This document shows positions 10,421 to 21,216 of a DNA stretch of 64,000 nt, one piece after another. The translations under genes were made by a program, and so were the position numbers. The notes beneath the pieces were generated by a model, which worked only from the letters and a program-made list of their open reading frames with translations, made no database searches and was not told where the DNA came from. Source of the DNA: Aphrocallistes beatrix (taxonomy: Eukaryota; Porifera; Hexactinellida; Sceptrulophora; Aphrocallistidae); NCBI GenBank assembly GCA_963281255.1, contig OY725503.1:1922001-1986000 (forward strand), read 5' to 3'. Position 1 is the first letter of the stretch. Every line of letters begins with the position of its first letter.

Positions 10421-12006
10421 CATTGCCTTCTACATAAAAGGCCTCACAGTAGCTTGTTAATTTTGGACTAGGGATGTGGTAGAAGATGGTTGAACTAATA
10501 CATGAGTGCTATTTTAAATAATTAACCAAGCACAATGGAGATTTGGAATGTATATTACCAGCATATATAAATATGGTGTCAAAGTACGCATATCCGTTGT
10601 TAAAATTTAGATTAGTCATCATATTGTGCAATAGGTTATATCTGTGACAAATCTAGTGTTTTTCAGAGGCCATTTAAGGACACTTCTAAGTGTTTTTAAT
10701 GTAATGTCTTAGCATAGAACTAAACTGTTAATGGGTTGATGCAAAAATTGGAATTTTTTCATGGAATGTTACTACATTCCACTGTTTATATGGAAATGTA
10801 TTTTGATCAGTTGGCGTAATATCTTGAAAGCCCCAAGAGTGACATTCCAATCTAATTCCATTTGGTGGTGAATATACACTTGAACTTCTCTTATTCGGAC
10901 CTCTGGTATCCGGGCACCTCTCTCAACCGGGCAGCCCTTTCGACATTTAGGCAATATGCATTGCCCTATTTTCAAGTCAATTATTAACCACAATTCCAGC
11001 AATCATTATCATGTGATATTATTTAATGAACTTTGATAATGAATTTGGAAGAAATTGCGACATCTAATATATTCAGGGGTAAATACTGCTTAAAATGTAT
11101 TAATCAATCGCAATGGAATAGTTTCTTTTCCTTTATAGAATATCTATTTTACAATCACCTCTCTTATCCGGAACGCAAATTTTGATAACCCTTAAGTTCC
11201 GGGCACTAGATATTGTTTAAACTCACCCATTATACAAATTGACAGTTTTAACACTATAAACTGCTATTCAAGTTGATTTCTGAGTTACGGGCACCTCTCT
11301 TATCCGGACCTCCGATATCCGGATAAATTCTGTTATCCGGGCACCCTCTGGTCCGGTACTGCCCGGATAAGAGAGGTTCGAGTGTATTACTTTCTATAAA
11401 GGGATAGTATAATTTATATGTCTAAATTCAATGGTTTACGATATATTCGACAAATTACCAAATGTGACCAATAAGATAAATTGTCTAATAACTTGTAAAT
11501 CATTGAATTTAGACGTAGAAATTATATAATCTTTAATAGGAAATAGTATATTTGCTATTAAATAGAATTAAAATTGAAAGTCTAGCTCTTTCGTTTTTCA
11601 AGATATGAACCTAACTGACCAAAATAATTTCCATGGCAACACTGGAATGTAACAACATTTCCGTGAAAAAATTCCAAAATTTTCTCATAAACTCATTCAC
11701 AGTTCAGTTCTGTGCGAAAACATGATATTAAAAACACCTAGAAGTGTCCTTAAAATGCCTCTGAAAAACATTAAATTTGACATAAATATAACCTATTGCG
11801 CAATTTATATGATGACTAATCTAAATTTAAACAACGAAATATGTTTTTTTGATGCAATATTTATATAGGCTGGTGATACATTCCTAAACTCCATTGTGCG
11901 TGGTTAATTATTTAAGGCAGCTCATTTATTAGTTAAACCATCTTCTACCGCATCCCTAGTCCAAAATCCGCAAGTAACTGTGAGGCCTTATATATCATAT
12001 GCTATG
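10421..12006. mobile_element. Family C foldback element, copy 1, 7-bp TSD
   Basis: Almost the whole element is an inverted repeat, with arms of roughly 400-500 bp around GGCCTCACAGT...ACTGTGAGGCC. The flanks are ATATAAC at 10414-10420 and 12007-12013. A Tc1-type MITE (10,876-11,384) is nested in it. Without that and one TA, the element is about 1,075 bp, close to copy 2 (46,495-47,560, 1,066 bp, TSD GTTAGAC). No transposase gene. A 7-bp duplication in both copies does not fit Tc1, hAT, MULE or piggyBac rules. Confidence 0.8.
10876..11384. mobile_element. Tc1-type MITE T3 nested in family C
   Basis: TA-flanked, 509 bp. Ends are CACTTGAACTTCTCTTATTC and the complement of CACTCGAACCTCTCTTATCC. 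The body repeats CTCTCTTATCCGG units in both orientations. No ORF. Confidence 0.8.
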
Positions 12007-12435
12007 ATATAACCTTAAATTATTGTACAAGTGTTTTTTGTCCCAACAAAGACGATCTATCGATAGACAAGACACACAAGTACTCATGTGAGTAGGATCT
12101 AACAAACATATTGCATTCTCATACCTCAAGCCCTACAAAAGGAATGATACAGTTTGTTTCAAAAGTATTGGCACTTTTTGCTAATTCAAAAATGCATCTG
12201 CCAATTGAGTACAATGCAGTTTCTCATGTATCATATACCCAATCTTGTTGCATATTATATCCACAAATCAAGTTTTGACTTCAGAAAATCGTTTTTATAA
12301 TTGCATTTTATGAAGTGCCTTTTGAAAACTCTTCGCTATTGGAAAAATCACAATTTCAAAATCAAGTTCGTCAAAGCTGATTTGTTTCATATTTCTCGTT
12401 TATGAATGCCTACTTTAAACGTATTAGCTTCTAGA

Positions 12436-13361
12436 ATGACTCAATTTGATGAAAGGAAGACGATAAAAATGTTAATTGATGCAGGGACTACTTAAGTAGG
12501 AAATATTTCGCGAAGAACTGGAAGGCCAATGAGGACCTTTTCCGAATAAAATCACTAATTCGAGATAAAAATAGATTGGAACACTAAAAATTCAGCGAAC
12601 GCCCTAGAGTTACTAGTTTTTCACACAAAAAATCAATCATAAGAACTCTAAACTGTTTCTCAAAGATGTATATACACTCTCTTCACGCAAATCTTGCTTC
12701 TAAGTTTTCAAATGCTCCCTCTGCTTCCACGTCTATCGAGCTACTCAAAGTTTCGGGGTTAACTATAAATCCCCACCATGGAACCATTTATTACACATGA
12801 AACAGGTGTGGAAAGACTTCAATGATGAAAAGTCATATCAAGGACAACTAGAAAAGCGTCTATTTCACTGATAAACGTTCCGTCCTGCTAAATCGAGGTA
12901 GCGTGGGGATGTGGACGAAAGCAAATGAAAATCCCGTTTTAGGATGAAAAGTTACGCATCAAAGCTACACATATGGCCAGTATTTCAGCTAGAGGGGATA
13001 CTTTATTGAAGGTCTTCACATATAATTTCACTTCTAAGATGTACATTGATACCCTGAATGAGTGTTTAATTGAGATTACAGATGTGTACTATTCAGATTG
13101 ATGGACAATGTAGGAGGACAATTCTCCGATTCATATATAGAAGTTCAGTAAATCATAGAAAGATAGTCAACATCTGAAGTTATTGGAATGGCCAGTTTAC
13201 TCACCGGACTTAAACTCTATAGAAAACATCTGGGGGGTACCCAATCACAGACTGTGTGCTCAAGAATTCACTGACTTGACAGAATTGGAAATAGTTATCC
13301 ATAGCATTCTATATACTAAGGCAATGGCACTGACCAAAAAATTGGTACCATGGATTGGTTA
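12436..13361 (+). pseudogene. Tc1-like transposase, decayed
   Basis: The frame opens MTQFDERKTIKMLIDAGTT (the first HTH of Tc1 proteins) and ends WPVYSPDLNSIENIWGVP then ALTKKLVPWIG, the third catalytic position and C-terminus. In between there are more than ten stops and shifts, so only the two ends are readable with confidence. The length fits a Tc1 transposase gene. Confidence 0.75.
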
Positions 13362-13508
13362 AATACTTCAATCCTAAAACCGCTAATTAAATAACTGTTA
13401 TTATCAACTATATAATTATCTCATATTGTGAGTTCATGGTTGTTTAAATATTCATTTTGAAAATATTATGTAACCACAATATTTATATTTACTTCACATA
13501 CAACACTA

Positions 13509-13769
13509 GTGTATTACAATAATGTATTGTTTTGCTGCATATTATTTCTATTACTCATTTATAATACCTCACTTGACAACACTAATTGCATAAATCATTA
13601 TTTGGACGAGATGTCTTGTCTCGCGGCTGACTCGACTTCTAATTACAGGGGAGTGGAACACTTCATGAAGTTTTTCAATTTCCCAAAGATGGTGCTCTTC
13701 GTGAAAATGGTATTGAGCCATTCCAAGACTTGTGAATACTACCAGAACAACAAGATCCCGGGTGAGTGA
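13509..13769 (+). pseudogene. Possible kringle-domain exon remnant
   Basis: An open frame contains MSCLAADSTSNYRGVEH, close to the start of a kringle domain (C-x-x-x-x-G-x-x-Y-R-G), and later CEYYQNNKIPG, which resembles the kringle NYCRNPDG. Just over two turns' worth of residues between them are missing or out of frame; a neighbouring frame reads SGTLHEVFQFPKDGA there. The hydrophobic N-terminal stretch has no ATG (the frame opens with GTG); the first in-frame ATG is at 13,611. A GGTGAG donor-like site follows the last codons. It may be a captured exon of a host gene or a coincidence. It lies antisense to the ALK gene, within its intron. Confidence 0.25.
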
Positions 13770-13980
13770 TTTCTTAAGTAATGTAGTTAATTATTCTAGA
13801 ATCATGCATATTATACATACTCAAGTTGGGTAGAAACAATTGACTGAATTTAAAAGACGTGTTGCCTTCCCCAAATTTAGTAAATGCAATCCTCGTTACT
13901 ACAAAAACGTGGGCATAAGTACCTTTTTTAAAATTCGGATAAGTGCAATTTATCTAAACGTGCTCCAAATTAACATCGGG

Positions 13981-14044
13981 ACATTTCGCCTCGCCTTTCC
14001 AACCTGACAAGCCTGCTGGTTGTCAGGTTGGAAAGGCGAAATGT
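13981..14044. repeat. Strong hairpin
   Basis: Arms ACATTTCGCC and TTTCCAACCTGACAA pair with TTGTCAGGTTGGAAA and GGCGAAATGT across a 9-bp loop, with one 5-bp TCGCC bulge. Twenty-five paired bases make this the most stable short hairpin in the first 20 kb. No function assigned. Confidence 0.8.
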
Positions 14045-14217
14045 AATTTTGGCCCTTAAGATTTTCATTAGTCAACTTCAGCCGGACTGTTAGCTTATAT
14101 CATGGATAAGAACAGTGTAGACCAGAACTAAACTGTTGAGTTCTTGAAATTCGTTAATGGTGTTTAGAAAATGTTCAATGTGAATTAGGTAGGGAAGAAT
14201 AGTAGTTTAACGACGAT

Positions 14218-14370
14218 CATAGGCGTAACTATTTTGTTTTTTTCACGGTTAGTTGGGGTGGCGAGATTTGTAAACATATATCAAACTAATGTGGCATGCC
14301 ACCCCAAGTCAACATAACATTTAGGTCTGGGTGACACGCTACCCCCGCTACCCCTAGAGTTACGCCTATG
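14218..14370. mobile_element. Small hAT-type MITE, 8-bp TSD
   Basis: Ends CATAGGCGTAACT and AGTTACGCCTATG are perfect inverted repeats. The flanks ACGACGAT (14210-14217 and 14371-14378) are an exact 8-bp target duplication. 153 bp, non-coding. Confidence 0.85.
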
Positions 14371-14688
14371 ACGACGATGTATCTGCACCCTCAGCAGAAA
14401 TTTAAAAGATTTATTATGGTTCTTCCCGTACTAATATTATTCATTTGGCATGTGCTACTATGGAACTACTAGAACATTGTACACTTCTAATAAAGTTAAG
14501 ACCTATATATAATGCACTTGTATTGAAACAAGAGAATAGTAAACTGGCTAAATTCAAGAACTAATTTTATATATTCTTTGTTTATTAGTCGACTTCACAG
14601 ACTGTAGAAGTCCGGAATGTGTGACTATATCCTATTGAAAGGCCGGAGTGTGATTGTTCCCTTATGATGCCTCAAGTCTCAGGTCTCA

Positions 14689-14922
14689 AGTCAAGTTAAG
14701 TCTGTCCCTCAAGCTAAGTCAAGTCTGTCTCAAGATAAGTCAAGTCTGTCTCTCAAGCTAGTCAAGTCTGTCTCTCAAGCTAAGTCAAGTCTGTCCCTCA
14801 AGCTAAGTCAAGTCTATCTCAAGCTAAGTCAAGTCTGTCCCTCAAGCTAAGTCAAGTCTCTCTCAAGCTAAGTCAAGTCTGTCCCTCAAGCTAAGTCAAG
14901 TCTGTCCCTCAAGTCTCAATAT
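14689..14922 (+). repeat. 23-bp minisatellite
   Basis: About ten units of TCAAGCTAAGTCAAGTCTGT plus CCC, with some units shortened by loss of CC or CCC. No ORF significance. Confidence 0.9.
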
Positions 14923-15589
14923 TGTGATTAACTATTCTTTTGATATTTTGTATGTATTAAGTATTAAATAATTCGACTATGTGCATTAAAAACCAAATAA
15001 TATATCTCATTTCAATTGTTCTGATATAATAGTTAGTTTGTCAGGGTGGGTGAATGCCTAAATTGATGGAAAATTGAAATATCTACAATATCAAAATCAT
15101 TGGTTTTGAAGTATTTAACCAATCCATGGTACTAATTTTTGGGTGAGTGCCATTGCCTTAGTATATAGAATGCTATGAGTTATCCTTCACGAGTGGGAGA
15201 CTTTCACCCCTATTTTTATATAAAAAATTCGTATTTTATATGCCCAAACGCATCAAAATTTACCTAAAATCGAAAAGGGAGAAAATAAATAACTAGAATT
15301 CTGGATCTAACATTTACATAACCCCATTATAATAATAAAATTAAAAATCGTGCGTTAACGAATCTCACTTTCAAAATTATAGTATTTAAATTTAGTGCCA
15401 ATACTTTTGAAACAAACTGTAGTAGGTAGATAAACTATTTTTTCACTACAACTATGCATTGGGTGTTTGCACGAATCTCACAGCCTACGTAACTATATCA
15501 TTGTTAGTTTATATTGTATTACCTACAATATTTCATACATTTTCTTCCTAATTCCCAATTTATTCATCCACACGTACAATTTTCTTAGC

Positions 15590-15862
15590 AGTAAGCCAAA
15601 TAGATGTAGTGTAGCCAACTGCTGCTCCAATTACGACGGCACTGATTACATGAATGGTGAAGGTTTCTCTATAGAGATGATGCATGGAAACTGTCGAGTC
15701 TTCATCTATGCGAGACCTTTCTGTGACGAGGATATACTACTTCACTTCGATGTTTCCCAGGGTGACGGAACATCGAAGAAAGTTTCCAGAAAACCTGGTC
15801 TTTGGAAAATGCCAAGCCCATCAATCTTCTTAATTGTCCTTCATATTTACTTAGAAAGTGTG
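15590..15862 (+). pseudogene. Possible THAP-like zinc-finger fragment
   Basis: The frame reads NRCSVANCCSNYDGT, then CDEDILLHFD, then KPGLWKMPSPSIF. This order (C-x-V-x-x-C-x-x-NY, C-x-x-x-x-x-HF, x-L-K-P-x-A-V-P-S-I-F) resembles a THAP domain, but the central W and the spacing are not clean. It is preceded by a hydrophobic run without ATG. A galectin reading was considered and is weaker. It sits at the N-terminal side of the integrase pieces. Confidence 0.3.
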
Positions 15863-15965
15863 AATTGGGTCATACATCCTCAAAAAGCAGCCGAACAGTC
15901 GGTGAGAAGACGAGGCTATGAGAGAGCATGGAACTGGTGATATGGAGGAGTTTAGAGAGAGTTAG

Positions 15966-16740
15966 ATGAACCTAGAACTAACCAAGACTGCTTTAGCAAG
16001 TTTATTGTGGCGAGATCCCTTAAAAAGAAGTCAGCTGAAGGTATGCGAGCACCTCACATCTTCTAGACAGATAACGGAGGTGAATTTACTATTAACCTGC
16101 TGACTACGACACTGCGCAATGGTGGCACTTCTTACTCATAGTTGATCTCTTTTCACATTACGTCGAAGCAATCCCGTTGAAAGACCAGACCGCCAAGTCC
16201 ATCGTTAACGCATTCATGGAAGGATGGGTCTATCATGGACATGGCGTACCAAATATTAGGCTCACAGATCAGGGGAAGAATGTAGATGGGTTAGCGGTTC
16301 ACGAACTGTGCCACGACTTAGGGATTACTAAACGTAACACCCGGAGTCCGATGTGATATGGCCGAAAGACGTATTGGCTTCGTCAAACAAGTGATACGTT
16401 GCTTGATGCTCGGACGCCACCTAGAAAAGGGTTCCTGGCTGTCGTTGTTGCAAGAGATTACTTTCTACTGCAATAATCTGGACAAAGCGTCGAGCAAAAT
16501 ATCTCTGCACATGTTGGCGTTTGGCCGTCAGCCGAGATCAATCGATATGCTCATTAGCACTGGTAATACTACAACAAAGGTTACAGGGTCAGCCAGTCAG
16601 TATCTCGAAACAACGGTAAAGAAGAGGCAAGAATTGTGTGAAATCGCACGAGAAAACCAGGAGTGGACCCAATCGGGGGCTAAGAAGAAGTAGCAACATC
16701 CAACATAACCACGGGAGATTGGGTCATGATTAATATGAAG
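15966..16740 (+). pseudogene. Two joined fragments of gypsy/Ginger-type integrase
   Basis: Piece 1 (to about 16,100) reads FSKFIVARSLKKKSA then APHIF-stop-TDNGGEFT and matches the Ginger-like integrase at 21.4 kb with an internal deletion. Piece 2 has WHFLLIVDLFSHYVEAIPL (first Asp), IRLTDQGKNVDGL (second Asp), HELCHDLGITKRNTRSP, and after a frameshift MAERRIGFVKQVIRCL (catalytic Glu), then FYCNNLDKASS, APHMLAFGRQP-like LHMLAFGRQPRS and a tail ending at 16,693. Piece 2 is a Ty3/gypsy-like core from a different lineage. One stop and one shift separate the catalytic residues. Confidence 0.75.
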
Positions 16741-16943
16741 GATTATTTGCATACATGTTAGTTTGTAGTAAGAGAGACCTATCACAATTTTCGACCTCTT
16801 TTGTACTAATAATAATTACACTCTATTAAATTTCAGCAAAATATAGATATGCTATACAGTTTGTATTTTGCACATATGACTTGAAGTAATCCATGGTTAA
16901 ATACCGTGAAAAGGCTATAGTTACGTAGGCTGTGCACGAATCT

Positions 16944-18531
16944 TATTAAACCCAAATAAACACATAACTAAAATAAACACATAAAGATGAGAAACAGGCT
17001 TGAATTGTACATAGTACATAAATGCCAGAAGTGAATATCATGTTTTCTTTTCCGTTATAGGCCGACATTTAAATGAGAGATCATCTCAAATAGCATGTTT
17101 TGAAATTAATAAATCTCAGAAGAGTAATTCCTAATCCGAATTTGCAAATTCTACAACCAATTTGTTTAAAGGTTGCAGGAATCAAAGTGTTTAATTAATG
17201 AATAGCGTTAGGGCTAAATTACGTTGCAGAAATAAAATTCAAAAAATTAAAACAGCCCAATTTCGTCCTGGATTGAAATAGAAATTTTTAGCCTTGCCGG
17301 GAAAAGGATGATAAGAGCATTTTGGAGTTTTTTTGATCGAAAAATGTCAATTGACTCAAAAAATTGAAATTCAAAGCTACTCCAAAACTCGGGTTTTTTA
17401 CTCCAATAATTCCTTACTACTTTAGAAATCTCTTTTTAAAAATCGAAACTAGTCATTCTGTAGAGAAGACAATTCTGCGTTTTGTGAGGGGGAGATTTTT
17501 TGCATAATGAATACTTTAGGAGTTAACATCTCACCTAGAATTTGAGGTTGGGAATTACATCAAAATTTTAATCTAAAGTAATAGAGCAAATCAGGCATTT
17601 TCATGGTCTACTAAAAACACAGCTTTGTATTTTAGGTTGAAAAAACTGACAGGCAGGATAGGAGTGGGCTTCCAGCTTATTGTGAAAATACAAATGTGAA
17701 AGATTATGTCATTGAGTCACTGTAACTGAAAGTGATAACTTATTACTGGCTCATCATGACGGCCAGCATTAGAAAATGCGCATAATATTGTAGATTTATC
17801 CATACGAAATATTTTAGCAATAATTTGTTTTCTTCTATATCATCTTAATCTTGAGATATAGATCTTATTACGAGGGATAATTTAGCTTTTTTATTTTTGA
17901 AGAGTCATCATGAAGTCCTAGTGATGATAATAACATAATATTGTTGAGACATCCATATTTAACATTTTACAACGCCAATCCACTATTAATTCCCGCTACT
18001 ATTCGTGTCAGAGGTACTTTCAGTATAAAAACGTGGATTTAGATATTTTTCGGTACATGAGGATGCCAGCATAATTTGGAATACTCCCATAATGAACCTT
18101 TGGTATAAAATGAAACTGATAGTTTTCGATTTATAATCAAAGAAAAAATCACATAATGCTGGCTATTCATGATTTACTATATTTTGAAAATCGAAGAGTA
18201 AGTTCTAAACTTACGTATAATGACTTAACATCACAAAAAAAAGTAATCATATTTTAGTAATTATATTTAAAATGTTGCTAGGAGAGGCATTAAGGCTGGA
18301 CTGGGGGACACCAACAGTCATTTAAAAATGTTCTATTAAATATATAGAATTAGTTATATAGTATCATAGAATCTATATAAAATAGTATTGGAAATACATT
18401 AAGATATCCGAGGTAAAAGGTTTCATTGAATACAGACATATAGTATTTACAAAGACTAGAGGCAGCCAGCTCGGGTCTCGGAACATGGGCCAATTTATCG
18501 TAATATTGTTAAATAATAAGTCATATTTCTT
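16944..18531. other. Intron stretch with no recognised feature
   Basis: AT-rich sequence. I found no inverted termini, tandem repeats or coding pattern. Around 17,700-17,960 weak matches to the GTCATCATGATGA-type sequence seen at 7,300 and 58,400 suggest an old dispersed repeat. Confidence 0.4.
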
Positions 18532-19101
18532 AAAGCCATTAGTTAGTTATGTTGCCTTAGCACAAATAATTGTGGAATGTGTATTAAGTGTTTTATATTC
18601 CATTCTATATATATCATCACGACCCCTAAATCTAGACCTTAGTTTGAGTTCAAATTCAGAAGGTAAAAAGCACTAATATATATATATATCTGGAACGAAT
18701 TGATTGAAGAAACAGATAGGCACGGCACATAATGCTGATTTTTGGCATGTGGGAGTCTTTTGGCAATGGCTCCACTAAGTTCTGAGCTCAGACGAAAATG
18801 TAGGCGCATCATGGAATTACGTCATTTTCACCTTTTATAATTATAAAATTCAGCTTCCAATCAGTTTAGCCAGTGCTGGTTGATGTTACACAGGCTGTGT
18901 TACAGGATATACTGTCTGGACAAAGTAGTCGTACACAATAAGAGTTTCTTTTCAAATCATAATACTACTAGTTCATAGTTAAAAGGATTTAAAAAGTAAA
19001 TCTGGATTCAAATTCGATTTCGTCACATTCAAAATAGTAAGGTTCATCGTGGTATTTTGGTCCTGAAAGTTTTACCCTGATTACCGGAGTTCACAATTAA
19101 C
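18532..19101 (+). repeat. Direct duplication, copy 1 (partner 25,991-26,583)
   Basis: From AAAGCCATTAGTTAGTTATG to CCGGAGTTC, this block matches 25,991-26,583 nearly base for base with small indels. It contains a truncated family B piece (GAACGAATTGATTGAAGAAA onward) and the left end of a family A MITE (CTGTCTGGACAAAGTAGTCG). Shared junctions show it moved as one block. Confidence 0.85.
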
Positions 19102-19941
19102 TGATGAAATTAGTATTAGCTTCTATGTATGGAAACAATTCCTTCATGGAGACTTGTAGCAATTGCGGTTGACCCAATTAAGTCCATGAAAACCATATTA
19201 CGAGGAAAGCGATATATGTCTACGAAAACATCAGAAAATGTCCTATAAACAATGTGAGGAATATGTCCAACACAGTTGGGAAGTAGTATAAATGGGAGGG
19301 TGCAATGAGGCTTTTAAGGGTGTTTTGGTGTTGTTAGTATTGACGTGGAGTGTTTTAGGAGATTATTATAGGAATCTTTACATTTTAAAATTTTTTAAAT
19401 TTTTCTTTGGAATGGCGTGTCCCAAGCAGAATTTCAATTTAAGAATTACAAGCTCGCTTGACTTGCTTTCGCTGCGGGGCTGGCGGAAATTTGTGTCCGC
19501 CGGAGCCACCCTTTGGGCGTCTGGGTAACATTCATTAATTATAAGGGAGATAACATCACTAAATACGTATGTCCTACTGTGATAATCGATATCGCACGAA
19601 AAATCACCAAATTTGTCAATTTTTAAAATTTTGATGCGTAATGATAACGTTATAACAAAGCGATGGGTCCTTTTTGATGATAGCTGCATCATATGTGAGG
19701 TATGTTAGTATACAGATTCTAATAAAATTTCAGCCTTCTATCTCCTATAATGGCTGAGTTATGCTCGAATAACTGTATTGCTTAACTTTTAAAAATGTGA
19801 CAATGACGCAATAATTCCATGATGAGTCGACATTTTGCTCTGAGCTCAGAACTTAGTGGAGCCATAGCCAAAACACTCCCACATGCCAAAAATCAGCTTT
19901 CTGCGCCTGGTAGTTTCTTCAATCAATTCGTTACAGATATA

Positions 19942-20129
19942 CAGTTGACTCCGCTTAAAAGGGCCACTGTTTAATCGGGTCAGCCGCTTAATCGGGCCAC
20001 TTTTGGTAGGACTAGAAAGGCTCTCACACATAGAAGCTAATACAAAATATTTTCGGTTAATAGGGTTCTCCGTTTAATCGGGCCAAAATGTCCTCTAACC
20101 GATGTGGCCCTATTAAGCGGAGTCGACTG
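19942..20129. mobile_element. MITE T2, copy 2
   Basis: CAGTTGACTCCGCTTAAAAG ... TTAAGCGGAGTCGACTG between TA dinucleotides, inside the (TA)n of a family B copy. Closely similar to 5,874-6,062 in the opposite orientation. Confidence 0.85.
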
Positions 20130-20214
20130 TATATATATATTATTACACACACATACATATATATGTTATGGACCAAAGTGTAAATTGGCCAAGATTTGTG
20201 AATCTTGGCTAAAC

Positions 20215-20492
20215 TTGTTATGAGGAACAGGGTGTAGATTAGCTGTCACATGCTTTGTTATGAAGTGTTTGGAAGTAATTTAGTTGTTACTTGCTCTGTT
20301 AAGAGGGACAGGGTGTAGTTTAGTTGTCACTTGCTCTGTTATGAGGGACAGGGTGTAGTTTAGTTGTCACTTGCTTTGTTATGAGGGACAGGGTGTAGTT
20401 CAGTAGTCACTTGCTCTGTTACGAGGGACAGGGTGTAATTCAGTTGTCACTTGATCTGTTATGAGGGACAGAGTGTAGTTCAAATATGTTAA
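20215..20492 (+). repeat. 40-bp minisatellite inside the Ginger-like element
   Basis: About seven units of 40 bp containing TTATGAGGGACAGGGTGTAG and TTGTCACTTGCTCTG, with the outer ones diverged. Confidence 0.9.
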
Positions 20493-20700
20493 ATATACTA
20501 AGAATACTGTCAAACAATCTACACTTGGACGTACTCCCTTTGAAGTGCACTTTAGGAGGACCCCTGATCTATCTGTAGATTTGATGCTACCTCAAGAGTT
20601 TATAGACTCGCTCAATATGATGTAGATGACGCCCTACAGATGGGTGGCGAGATCATCGAATTCTCTACTCAAACTACCGAGACTACAGCAGTTCCTGTCC
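20484..20700 (+). pseudogene. 3' part of the Ginger-like integrase (inverted half)
   Basis: Reads KYVKYTKNTVKQSTLGRTPF then EVHFRRTPDLSVDL, the segment that follows the integrase core in this family (NTxxHxTxxxTPFExxFGRxP). It should follow the minus-strand piece that ends near 21,240 with ELKYAQYA; the two breakpoints share AAATATG-type sequence. It is now in the opposite orientation, evidence of an inversion. Confidence 0.6.
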
Positions 20701-20879
20701 CACGATCGAGCACGCCTACCCTCCTCCTCCCACTCTCTCGCATGACTCTATGTCAGCCGGACGTGACGATTCCTTCAGCCGATGTTTCTGTGGATAGAGA
20801 CCAACAGCCTCAGCCATGTTCTTCATATAGCCCAGAACCTATCCACGGTACACCGAAATTGAAGTTCCCTCCTCGCCTC

Positions 20880-21165
20880 TCTCTTCACAAAACCAAGCAG
20901 GTCAAAGCCAAAATTGCAAGCATGGGGATGATTGAGCTTGAGCATCCACCCTACAGTCCAGACCTAGCTCCTTGTGACTTCTATTTATTCCCGAAGCTAC
21001 CTTTCTGGTCGTCATTTCGACACAAATGCAGGACTGGGTTCGGCGATTTCCCAGTATCTAAACCTTATATCTCCTGAGGACTATGAAAAGGTATTTGTAC
21101 AATGGTTAGAACGTTTACAACGCTGTATCGATAATCGTGGGAGTATTTTGAAAAATAGAACATTA
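20880..21165 (+). pseudogene. mariner transposase C-terminal fragment
   Basis: Reads KTKQVKAKIASMGMIEL, EHPPYSPDLAPCDFYLFPKL (third catalytic position) and, after a frame change, FDTNAGLGSAISQYLNLIS then WLERLQRCIDNRG, the C-terminus of mariner proteins. It lies at the inversion breakpoint inside the Ginger-like element and is distinct from the mariner at 31 kb. Confidence 0.75.
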
Positions 21166-21216
21166 ATTACTTGTTTATCGTGTATTTTAAATGTTTTACA
21201 GTGTACTGATCAGAAC

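Larger units (their letters stand above)
12150..15419. mobile_element. Compound Tc1-like region: two facing ends around captured DNA
   Basis: CAGTTTGTTTCAAAAGTATT at 12,150 and its complement ending at 15,419 are each next to TA. The left part is a decayed Tc1 transposase gene (12,436-13,361). At 15,110-15,190 the 3' end of that gene appears again in inverted orientation (compare 13,295-13,370). The region therefore looks like two copies facing each other, the right one mostly deleted. Between them, 13,390-15,110 holds unrelated sequence: a kringle-like open frame, a strong hairpin, a hAT MITE and a minisatellite. Confidence 0.65.
15479..16934 (+). mobile_element. Integrase-bearing element with 20-bp TIRs and 9-bp TSD
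   Basis: The ends are CACAGCCTACGTAACTATA and its complement. The flanks are an exact 9-bp repeat CACGAATCT (15470-15478 and 16935-16943). The 1,456-bp interior encodes a possible THAP-like finger and two different retrovirus-type integrase fragments. A 9-bp duplication is typical of MULEs, whereas Ginger elements with this type of integrase usually make 4-5 bp. So it is either a Pack-MULE-like carrier of integrase fragments or an unusual element. Confidence 0.75.

Noticed and set aside
15590-15862. Galectin-like reading of the DILLHFDV segment
   Set aside because: Only one short block fits, and the two cysteines with NY and the final PSIF fit a THAP-like order better. Even that is weak.
19292-19528. 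78-codon plus-strand frame
   Set aside because: It runs from unique AT-rich DNA into the antisense tail of a family B copy.
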